From Glycine soja (Eukaryota; Streptophyta; Magnoliopsida; Fabales; Fabaceae): a DNA stretch of 64,000 nt. The first letter of the stretch is position 1; each line of letters opens with the position of its first letter. The position numbers and the translations under genes were made by a program. The notes below the pieces were generated by a model, which had not been told where the DNA came from, ran no database searches, and was given only the letters and a program-made list of their open reading frames with translations. Location of the stretch: assembly GCF_004193775.1 (NCBI RefSeq), contig NC_041021.1, positions 17,510,565-17,574,564 of the forward strand. Reading direction: 5' to 3'. This document shows, piece after piece, positions 55,998 through 64,000 of the stretch.

Positions 55998-58432
55998 TCA
56001 TGGCGGAAAAGAAGTAAGCTGAAGTAAGGAGATCTTTTGAGCAAGGACAATCCCCAATGCATAATTTGATGCATCACACATAAGCTCAAAAGGGGCGGTC
56101 CAGTCGGGTGCCTGGATGATGGGGGTGGTAGTCAGTGCTCTTTTGAGGCAATCAAAAGCCTTTTTGAGTTTATCATTAAAGTCAAACTCCACCTCCTTTT
56201 GCAACAAGTTGGATAGTGGAAGGGCTACCTTGCTAAAACCTCTTATAAAGCGCTTGTAGAATCCTGCATGACCAAAAAAGATCGCACCTCTCGAACGCAA
56301 GAGGGGTAAGGCAATTCTGAAATAACAAAAATTTTTGCAGGATCTACTTCAATGCCCTTATTGGAAATAATGTGGCCTAAAACTATACCTTGCTCAACCA
56401 TAAAATAACATTTTTCAAAATTTAGAACAAGGTTAGTTTCAGTGCATCTATTCAAAACCTTTTCCAGACTATCCAAAAAAATATCAAAAGAGGATCCATA
56501 TACAGTGAAATTATCCATAAACACCTCTATGTAATTTTCTAAAAAATCACTAAAAATACTAATCATGCACCGCTGGAAGGTACCAGGGGCATTGGACAGG
56601 CCGAAAGGCATCCTTGGATAGGCAAAAGTGCCAAAGGGGCAGGTGAATGTGGTATTTTCCTGATCCTCAGGAGCAATAGTGATTTGCATATAACCAGAAA
56701 AACCATCAAGGAAACAGTAGTGAGATTTACCTGCCAGGCATTCAAGCATCTGGTCAATGAATGGCAGTGGAAAATGGTCCTTTTTGGTAACCTGGTTCAG
56801 CCTCCTATAGTCGATGCAGACTCTCCAACTATTCTGCACCCGAGTAGGAAACAAATCCTTCTTCTCATTTTTTATCACGGTGAGGCCGGTTTTCTTTGGG
56901 ACTACCTAGACGGGACTCACCCATTGGCTGTCGGAGATAGGATAAATGATTTTAGCTTGCAAAAGCTTGGTTACCTCCTTCTTCACTACATCAAGAATCA
57001 CCGGGTTGAGTCTTTTTTGTGGCTGTCTTACTGGTTTAGCCCCATCCTATAAATTTATTCGATGCATACATGTGGATGGGCTAATACCAGGAATGTCCGC
57101 TAGGGTCCAGCCTATAGCCTTCTTATGCTTCTTGAGAACTGATAACAGCTTCTCCTCTTGCTCATCAGCAAGGGAGGCAGATATAATTACTGGAAAACTT
57201 TTGCTATCATCCAAGTAAGCATGTTTTAAATTTGATGATAGAGGCTTCAATTCTGGTGTGGCCGACTGGATAGTGGTAGAAAGAGATGGTTTCTCAGCCT
57301 GTACCTTATAAAGAAAGTCGGAAGTATGTGTACTTCCTGAAACATGGTTAGCTCTATCTGACTCTATAAAATCAATCTCAAGAGGTAAAGCATCAACAGA
57401 CATGTAATTAATATCAATTTCAGATTCACTCTCAACATCAAATTTAGACATATGGTCAAGTACAAATTCAAATTCAATGCATGAAGAGTGACAGGCATGC
57501 AGATTGGAGTGAAGATCAGTCATGTATTCATCAACAATATGGTCAATTATTTCAACACAAAATATAGAAAGATCTTCAGATGGGTGTTTCATAGCATCAA
57601 GAATATTAAAATGAACAGTTATATCACCAAACTCCATAGATAGTGTGCCAGCATATACATCTATCTTAGTTCTAGCAGTTTTCATAAAAGGTCTGCCTAG
57701 AATGATGGGAACTGATCCTTTAGAAAATCCCTCCTCCATATTCAAAATATAGAAATCAACAGGGAAAATCAGTTCACCAACTCTAACTAAGACACCCTCT
57801 ATGAAACCCGCAGGATAGGCAACACTTCTATTAGCTAAATGAATTACCACATCAGTTGATTGCAAGGGACCAAGAGATAGAGAATTAAAAATAGACAGAG
57901 GCATCACACTAACAGAAGCTCCTAAATCTAGCATGGCATTGTCAAACTTATTGTTCCCTATAATACAAGGTATGCTAAATGTACCTAGATCTTTACATTT
58001 TTCAAGGATTTGGGGAACAAATTTACCAATCAATGCAGAGACATTTCTGCCCATACTAATTCTTTCACTTCCTTTAAGCTTTCGCTTATTAGTGCACAAC
58101 TCCTTCAAGAATTTAGCATATCTTGGAATTTGCTTTATTGCATCCAGCAGAGGTATGCTTACCTCTACTTTTCTAAATGTTTCCAATATCTCCTTCTCTA
58201 TCTCTTCCATTTTTTTGTTGGAAATTGCTCTTGCAGGGAATGGAAAAGGGATATGCTTCTTCTCTTTAGATTCACCTGCATAGAAATTGTTAGGTAATTT
58301 ACTCTTTAAATTTTTGTCATCATCTTTTTCTGGAGTAGAGTGAAGTTGGGCAAGTTCATTTGCGAATGAGGAAGATGTTGCTGGTTGAGGTCCTTGACAC
58401 TGCTTTCCCGACCTCAATGCAATGGCACTCAC
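55998..58432 (-). pseudogene. pol: Athila-like gag C-term, protease, RT and partial RNase H
   Basis: Minus-strand frame begins SAIALRSGKQCQGPQ (gag tail), then protease (AMLDLGASVSVMPLS, ILGRPFMKTART), then the conserved pre-RT IGWTLADIPGISP. It is interrupted by TAG at 57047 and TAG near 56907 (CAG to TAG), continues into RT (WRVCIDYRRLNQV, CFLDGFSGYMQI, MPFGLSNAPGTFQRCM), then shifts frame near 56280 into GHAGFYKRFIRGFSKVALPL and the start of RNase H (FELMCDASNYALG) before ending at 55998. The RT catalytic motif is FMDN instead of FMDD, so polymerase would be inactive even without the stops. No integrase follows. Confidence 0.9.
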
Positions 58433-58444
58433 ATTTTTGGGATT

Positions 58445-59655
58445 CTACACAGATTGAGAAGGTAATTTGTCATAATTCTGGAACTGTTGTTGATTTAACT
58501 GTGTAGCCAATTGTCCCATTTGATTAGTTAAGCTATGAATGGAGGCTCTAGTCTCTTGTTGAAACTGAATGTTTTGCATAGTCATTTGCCTCACAAGTTC
58601 TTCAAGGGAAGGTTGCGGAGGCGCCTCAACTGTTTGCTATTTCTGGGCTGTTACGGTTGCTGCTGTTGTTGTTGCTGCTGTTGTGGAGGACTCAACCATC
58701 TAAGGTTGGGATGATTCCTCCACCCGGGATTGTACCTGTTGCTGGAGAGGTCATAATTGTTCTATTGTGGCTGAATTTGTTGCTGAGGTTGAGGAGGTCT
58801 ACTATAGATGTTGGTAGCATATGCTTCAGGCTGTTCAATTGCTCCAGATTATTGCACAGAAGGGCAAAGGTCTGTATGGTGGTCGGCAGAGAAGCATAAA
58901 CCATAGAGTCTTGCGACAGGTGCAGATTTCTTATTCATGGCCAGTTGGGTTACCAAGTTAACCAAGGCATTTAGTTTACCTTCAAGCTTCTTAGTTTCAG
59001 ATGATGCAGATGAGTTTGTGGCCACCTCATGCACTCCTCTGATGACTATATCATCATTTCTGGTGCTAAACTGCTGGGAGTTTGAAGCCATCTTCTCAAT
59101 TAAATTTCTAGCTTTAGCATGGGTCATGTCTCCAAGGGCTCCACCACTGGCGGTATCTATCATACTTCTCTCCATGTTACTGAGTCCTTCATAAAAATAT
59201 TGGAGAAGCTACTCAGAAATTTGGTGGTGAGGGCAACTGGCACATAGTTTCTTAAATCTCTCCCATTATTCATATAAGCTCTCTCCACTGAGTTGCCTAA
59301 TTCCTAAAATATCTTTTCTGATGGCCATGGTCCTGGAAGCAGGGAAAAATTGGAGCAAAGTAATATAGCCAGTCCTTTGCCACTCCCTCTAGAGAATGAG
59401 GAAAAGCCTTCAGAAATATGTGATCCTCCTGGACATCTGGGGTTTCATTGTGGAGCAAACAATATGGAATTCATTCAGATGTTTGTGCGGGTCTTCACCT
59501 GCAAGACCATCAAACTTTGGAAGCAAATGGATCAGTCCAGTTTTAAGAACATATGGGACATCCTCATCAGGGTATTGGATGCACAAGCTTTCGTAGGTGA
59601 AATCAGGTGCAGCCATTTCCCATAGAGACCTCTCACGGGGTGGAGGTTGTGCCAT
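58445..59655 (-). pseudogene. gag: Athila-like gag (frameshifted)
   Basis: Begins MAQPPPRERSLWEMAAPD at 59655 and runs through a gag-domain start (LLPKFDGLAGEDPHKHLNEF) before a frameshift near 59430. A further piece (58849-59175) has an HAKARNLIEKMASNSQQF segment and a Cys/His cluster near CFSADHHTDLC. A CAG/CAA-rich stretch (58650-58690) would give a Gln run. Fragmented in several frames, so it does not make a working capsid. Confidence 0.8.
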
Positions 59656-59659
59656 GTTC

Positions 59660-60680
59660 TCAGAATGTTCAAAATCAGAATGTTCAAAACAATAATGCTC
59701 AAAATCACCAATAATAGAATGCTCAAGATGCTCAAAAGGTACTAAATGATGTCAAACTAATCTATGAAATGTCCTATCTATCTCAAGATCAAAGGGTTGT
59801 AAGTCAGGTGGATTGCCTCTAGTCATACACTATATTCAGCATGCACAACTAGTTGCTTTCTTATGTAAGTAACAGTGTAGGTTTGAACTACAGCTACCAT
59901 TAAATGATATCCAAATGACTTGAAATTTTGTGAGCAACCTTATAAAATGCTTATAAGATAGCACAAAAACTTTCAAACGAAAATTCAAAGTCTAACTATA
60001 GAAGCTAAAAATGATAAGTTAAGAAAAATAAGAGAATAATACTTGGAAAATAAAATACTTTTGACATAATCGCAATTTTTGGAAGAAGGAGACCTCAACC
60101 GGCCTGTGGCAGGTTGCGATGGCATGGGAAATTTTTTTCTACCCCAAATACATATATAATAATAGCGATTCTGATAACCGGAGCAAAAGTTATGGCTGTT
60201 TGAAGTTTTGACAAAAATCTAATTGGCTACTTTTTTGGAGCTTTCAAATCTGACCAAACTAAGGGCTCCAACTATTTTTCCCACAAAATATGGATCAAAA
60301 GAAGTGACCACAAAAAAATTCAGCCAAAAATAACAACTATAGCTACCAAAACAAAAATCCCAATTAATTCAGCAAGTGTGGTCTCTAAAATCCGTCGCTA
60401 TGGGATTTCCACTACTACCCTGTTTTCCAGTTCAACAAAAGTGGTCACTAAATCCTTCGCAAATCACTATTCACATCAAAACACAAAACTGAAATAGGGG
60501 AAGCCCTGAATAGAAAAACTAAAACAGAACACTAAACTAAACAAAATAACAAGACTCTAGACACACTTAACGCAACACAAACACAACACTAACACACACT
60601 AACACAACACACGAAAGCATAAAACAACTAAACATAAAACACGAATCACTAGCTATTATGAACCTTTAGACACTGCTCCC
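59660..60680 (-). other. Athila-like 5' leader, no gene
   Basis: Untranslated AT-rich leader between PBS and gag. No ORF or RNA gene recognised. Confidence 0.65.
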
Positions 60681-60698
60681 CGGCAACGACGCCAAATT
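60681..60698 (-). promoter_or_regulatory. Primer binding site of the Athila-like element (tRNA-Asp type)
   Basis: The complement includes TGGCGTCGTTGCCGGGGA, one base off the tRNA-Asp-type PBS (TGGCGCCGTTGCCGGGGA) used by Athila-lineage elements, three bases from the LTR edge. Confidence 0.85.
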
Positions 60699-61783
60699 TG
60701 ATCGAGGCCGTACCCGAATCAAATAAACATTAAAATGTAGTAACTAGGAAGTGATCCTAGGTCATTTCCCAACGAGCAATGATACACCAAATGTTCATGA
60801 CAGATAGTAGGAAAATAGTAATGAAAGGGGGGTTGGGGGTTGTTTGCTTTTGTAAATTAAACAACAAATAGATGTGAATTAGAAAATATCAGAATTAAAA
60901 CACGTTGCTTCCCCTTGATTCACAACCAAGTCTCTTATCCTAGGTTAGGAGAGTTTATCCTTTATCAGTTCAACCACTTAATCCAACCCTAAATTAAATT
61001 ACTAAGCGAAATTTAACATAAGGCATTCATTATATGATTAAGCAACACATACACCAATTACTCATAAACGATCATTAAGCATGAACGTAAATTAAGCGCA
61101 GAGACAATTAATCAAGCACCAAGCATGCATGAATTAATAGCAACAAATTCAGAGTAATTAGTGAAGAGGAAAAACCGAATAGAATTTAACAGTAATAATA
61201 GAACCTCAAAGAGAAATGTGCTTGATCCTCAAGAGAAAACAACGCTGGGGACTTAGCCTTCCATTAATCAATAGAGAACGAAATTTTAGATTGAAGAATG
61301 AAATTTTATTGCTAAAACGAAAAGTCAAAACTGAATTGCAAAAATGAAAAAAAGGAGAAAGAGAAGAGAGAGGGCCTAAACTAGAACCTTGGTGCTGTTA
61401 TATAGTTTTCCAACCCCAAAGCTTACAAATCTGTTTTAAATCCAAGCCCATAAATAAAATAAAATCAAATCTAGATAAGATAAGATAAGATAAGATCTAG
61501 ATGAAATAATATCTAAATGAGATCAAATCTAAATAATATCTAGATAAGATAAAGTCTAGATAAGATAAAATTTTGTAGAATAAAATAGTCTGCCCTCTTC
61601 AAGTCCAAGCCCAATTCTGGATTCAAGCCCAATGCTTCATTAATTCCTGAAATTAGATTAAAAACATCAAATTAGCTGAATGGGCCCAAATAATAAATCT
61701 GCATAATTAATTTGACAATTAAGACTAATCAGTAATTAAAATGGTGCAAAAAGGGTTAAGAAATAAGAAAAAATAATGGCACA
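60699..61783 (-). repeat. Athila-like element 5' LTR
   Basis: 1,085 bp from TGATCGAGG to ATGGCACA. It preserves the uninterrupted form of the Ogre-1 target site (AATAATGGCACA at 61772-61783). Minus-strand TATA box complement near 61397-61404. Confidence 0.9.
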
Positions 61784-62252
61784 TCACTCACCCTTGCAAT
61801 TTTGTATCGTGTGGTTGATACCTGTGATGATTAGGTACCTTGTTCGTGGGAGCAGATTGACAGCAGTAGGGTGCAGGGAGTAAGATTCTAGTGAGGAGCC
61901 GCCGAGCCGACATGATGACGTTGGCATTGTTTTGGGAGAGAGAGTTGTGTTTTGTAATCAACTCCTCCATAGTTGGTTTTCAAATTTTATTTTTTTGAGT
62001 TAAAAATGTAAATCTTAGATTTTAATTATATGTATGAACAGATTTAATTTCCATTATGTGCATGACGTGTACCGAGTTACTATTCCTATATAATTATATA
62101 TTCACTTAAGTATTAGCGTGTTGTTAGGTGAATGTGTGTCACAGAAAAAAAAAACTTTATTTTCATAAGAAAATTAAGGAAGTTTTCTTTTAAAAATTGA
62201 AATTATCGCATAATAGAGTGGTGATATCGTAGCGACGAGGCAGGTCGTTACA
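61784..62252 (+). repeat. Chromovirus LTR, part 3 (3' end)
   Basis: Resumes the LTR interrupted at 28204, with the TCAC duplication, and ends GTCGTTACA. Joining the three parts gives an LTR of about 3.1 kb with TGTAAC/GTTACA ends. Confidence 0.8.
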
Positions 62253-62257
62253 TTTAG

Positions 62258-62270
62258 TGGTATCAGAGCA
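62258..62270 (+). promoter_or_regulatory. Chromovirus primer binding site (tRNA-Met type)
   Basis: TGGTATCAGAGCA, five bases after the LTR end. TGGTATCAGAGC is the standard initiator tRNA-Met-type PBS of chromoviruses. Confidence 0.88.
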
Positions 62271-62408
62271 GGTCGAACCTTTCGACCAATGAATTGTGAG
62301 TCTGCTATGTTTTTTGTGCATTCTCTTGTTGCTTTGTTGAATGCTTTATGTGTGTTGTTTGTTATTAGAACTTACTCACTTGTTGTGTTTCCATGAGTTA
62401 TAAAGAAT

Positions 62409-62683
62409 GTGACCTGGGATGTCTTCAAGAGGGTATTTTTGGAGAAATACTTCCATGAGGATGTTAGGAACAAGAAAGAGATGGAGTTCTTAGACCTCAA
62501 GTAGGGAAATACAGTTGTGGCTGAATATGCAGCCAAGTTTGAGGAGTTGGTGAGGTACTTTCCCCATTATCAAGGGAGAGATGGTGAAAGTTCCAAATGT
62601 GTGAAGTTTCTAAATGTCTTGCGACCTGAAGTGAAGCAAGCTGTGAATTACCAAGCTGTTCGTCAGTTCCCACTTTTGGTTAA
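62409..62683 (+). pseudogene. gag: Chromovirus gag fragment (second internal region)
   Basis: Plus-strand translation VTWDVFKRVFLEKYFHEDVR then, after an in-frame TAG (62502-62504, CAG to TAG), GNTVVAEYAAKFEELVRYFP and CVKFLNVLRPEVKQAV: the retrotransposon gag domain. The N-terminal gag is deleted (only ~140 bp separate it from the PBS), and the fragment is cut by the LTR beginning at 62684. Confidence 0.85.
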
Positions 62684-64000
62684 TGTTAGTCGGTGAAAAC
62701 GACTAACTTTTGTGTATAAAACTTGTGTAAATTGTATCAAACTCTTCCAATTTATGGTTATTTTGTAGTGTTATAAGTATTTTTTGTTAAGTATAGGTAA
62801 TAAATACTTAGTATTTTCATTTTGTGTGTTCAATAATCATTTTCTCTCAATTTAATGTTAATTAGGCAAGCTTTGGAAAGTGCTATTTTTCATCATCTCG
62901 CTAAGCCATTCTCCTGGCTTAGCGAGCGTCCGCTAAGCGCAACACTCATGGGCTAAGCGCGAGGAAGACTCTGGAAGAGGATGAGCTGTACAGGTTTGCT
63001 AAGTGCACCGCTTCATCTCACTAAGCGCATTGTTCAGTTCATCCGCTAAGCGAGAAAGGCACGCGCTAAGCTGAAATTCACTAATGTGCGCTAAATGCAC
63101 GAGCACGAACAAGGCCACCTATTTAAACCTGAAATCAGATTTTGTGATGAGAGTTTGGATTGGGATTCATAGCTTTGCATGTCTAGGGTTTCTAGAGAGA
63201 GAAAGGTCCAAGTTCCAGAGAGTTTTAAGAGATTTTGTTGTGTGAAGATCTGCAGAAACCAGAGCTTGAAGCAGGAGCTGGTTTGAGATCTTGAGATGAG
63301 TTTGTAAGGGATTGTGAGATCCTAGAGGTGAAGGAGACATCCTCACCACTTTTATTTTTGCAATCTTTCATCTTTTTCTCCTCTTTGTTGTTAAGAAGGC
63401 TTCCTGGTATGGAAAGCTAAATCCTCTGTTGGATCTTCCCTGTAGGTACCTGATGTAAATATATTTCTATCTAATTAATGATGTTTTGTGTTTTCTCAAT
63501 GCTATCTATTTTTATGCCTTTACCTTGATCATGTAAATGCATGCTTTGTCAGGGTCATTCAACAGTGGAAACTGGTCTGACTCTAAAGTCCTTGATAGTA
63601 CAGGGCTGAGTTGTCGTGCTTTCACGAGGAATTGGGGTGCGATAATTTAGTTGGGTATACGTGTCTTAATGCTGTCCTGGTTGAGTTTAGTCTTACAAGA
63701 GGAATCTGCGGACAATGCTTGATCAGGATTAGGCTAAACTATCATGAGGAATCAGGGTTTAGTATCTCAGGAGACACCATAAGAACACATGAGCATTGTT
63801 AGATATAAAATATCTTTTTAGCATCAGGCACCTATTAGGAAGGCCAACATGTTCTCTACTTGTTTTTACACATCATTTCTCTCGCGTGATTTTCTTTCTT
63901 TTTGCACTTATAGTTTATACACCTGTTCATATTCACACTTACCTTTACACACCAGGCACCTATTTGCTGAAATAGCTTACCAAATAACCCAAGTTCCCCG
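62684..64000 (+). repeat. LTR of a further retrotransposon (5' part, runs off window)
   Basis: Starts TGTTAGTCGG, with an 8-bp hairpin GTTAGTCG/CGACTAAC at its edge, inside gag sequence. GCTAAGCGC-type boxes cluster at 62900-63100, a TATTTAAA box lies at 63119-63127, and leader-like sequence follows. The end is beyond the window, so lineage (copia or gypsy) cannot be decided; orientation plus is inferred from the TATA box. Confidence 0.6.
62900..63102. promoter_or_regulatory. Cluster of ~8 GCTAAGCG-type boxes upstream of TATA
   Basis: Degenerate copies in both orientations: CGCTAAGCC, GGCTTAGCGAGCG, CGCTAAGCGC, GGCTAAGCGCG, GCTAAGTGC, ACTAAGCGC, CGCTAAGCGAG, GCGCTAAGC and GCGCTAAATGC. They end ~20-30 bp before the TATTTAAA box. 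Confidence 0.55.

Larger units (their letters stand above)
28205..61783 (-). mobile_element. Athila-like Ty3/gypsy element (Diaspora/Calypso type), split by Ogre-1
   Basis: LTRs at 28205-29288 (continued at 54470-54472) and 60699-61783 flank a ~6.2-kb internal region that reads on the minus strand as gag, protease, RT and the start of RNase H. The PBS next to the 5' LTR (60681-60698) is the tRNA-Asp-type site typical of the Athila lineage, and a G-rich PPT adjoins the 3' LTR at 54473. A 4-bp direct repeat TCAC (28201-28204 and 61784-61787) flanks the element. Integrase and any env-like gene are absent. The element is inserted into a Tekay LTR and has itself received Ogre-1 in its 3' LTR. Confidence 0.88.
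21490..62683 (+). mobile_element. Tekay-type chromovirus remnants (Ty3/gypsy), heavily nested
   Basis: Plus-strand parts are gag/protease (21490-22235), pol with chromodomain (22236-24610), PPT (24611-24624), an LTR beginning TGTAAC at 24625 and ending GTTACA at 62252, then a PBS (62258) and a second gag fragment (62409-62683). The LTR is split by a solo LTR (25098-26074) and by the Athila/Ogre nest (28205-61783). The order pol-LTR-PBS-gag means the LTR is shared by two internal regions. The Tekay assignment rests on the HVSQLRKY integrase tail, the chromodomain and the tRNA-Met-type PBS. Confidence 0.85.

Noticed and set aside
62684..62706. Terminal inverted repeat of a DNA transposon (GTTAGTCG/CGACTAAC)
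   Set aside because: The two arms are adjacent and form a hairpin at one edge; the TG start, TATA box and leader downstream fit an LTR better, though the lineage is unresolved.
63611..63802. Small plus-strand ORF in the right-edge LTR
   Set aside because: Lies in LTR leader sequence with no domain; likely chance.

Overview
The window looks like heterochromatic (pericentromeric-type) plant DNA, most likely from soybean (Glycine) or a close legume relative. The reasons are nested Ty3/gypsy LTR retrotransposons of the Ogre/Tat, Athila (Diaspora/Calypso-like) and Tekay chromovirus lineages, LTRs carrying the GCTCGCCCAGGCGAGC and GCTAAGCGC-type boxes that I associate with soybean elements, and a very long satellite array. 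I recognise no host protein gene, tRNA or rRNA. All coding potential belongs to retrotransposons.

Layout. Positions 1-19562 are an uninterrupted tandem array of a ~110-bp satellite (about 178 copies), each monomer built from two related halves of ~61 and ~49 bp. It ends abruptly inside ORF1 of a truncated Ogre-like element (Ogre-2, minus strand, 19563-21489: ORF1 fragment, leader, internally deleted 5' LTR). Ogre-2 sits in the gag region of a decayed plus-strand Tekay-type chromovirus (gag zinc knuckle, protease, RT remnant, RNase H, integrase, chromodomain, 21490-24610), followed by its LTR from 24625. That LTR is broken by a ~977-bp minus-strand solo-LTR candidate (25098-26074) and by an Athila-like element (28205-61783, minus strand), and ends at 62252. 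It is followed by a tRNA-Met-type primer binding site and a second gag fragment (62253-62683), which is interrupted at 62684 by another LTR running off the window.

The Athila-like element has itself been split. A 25.2-kb Ogre element (Ogre-1, 29289-54464, minus strand) landed in its 3' LTR, leaving a perfect 5-bp target duplication (ATGGC). The nesting order is therefore Tekay (oldest), then Athila, then Ogre-1 (youngest; its 1,674-bp LTRs differ at about six sites).

Ogre-1 reads 5' to 3' on the minus strand: LTR (52791-54464), tRNA-Arg-type PBS, ORF1 (DUF7745 plus coiled coil, two stops), gag-protease copy B, a truncated start of pol, gag-protease copy A, a 178-bp intron, RT/RNase H/archaeal-type RNase H/integrase, an accessory ORF resembling the 'putative plant transposon protein' family, a repeat-rich 3' region, PPT, and LTR (29289-30962). 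A ~3.84-kb internal tandem duplication (41858-45699 and 45700-49544) gives two gag-pro-intron modules with complementary damage: B keeps an open gag, A keeps an open protease.

The most unusual feature is a 127-bp tandem array in the Ogre-1 3' region (31354-33437, about 16.4 copies, almost no variation). Each unit consists of two half-units that fold into hairpins. The stem sequences differ between the halves, and in a degenerate leading unit, but the changes are compensatory so pairing is kept. This is a good candidate for an undescribed structured RNA or DNA element.
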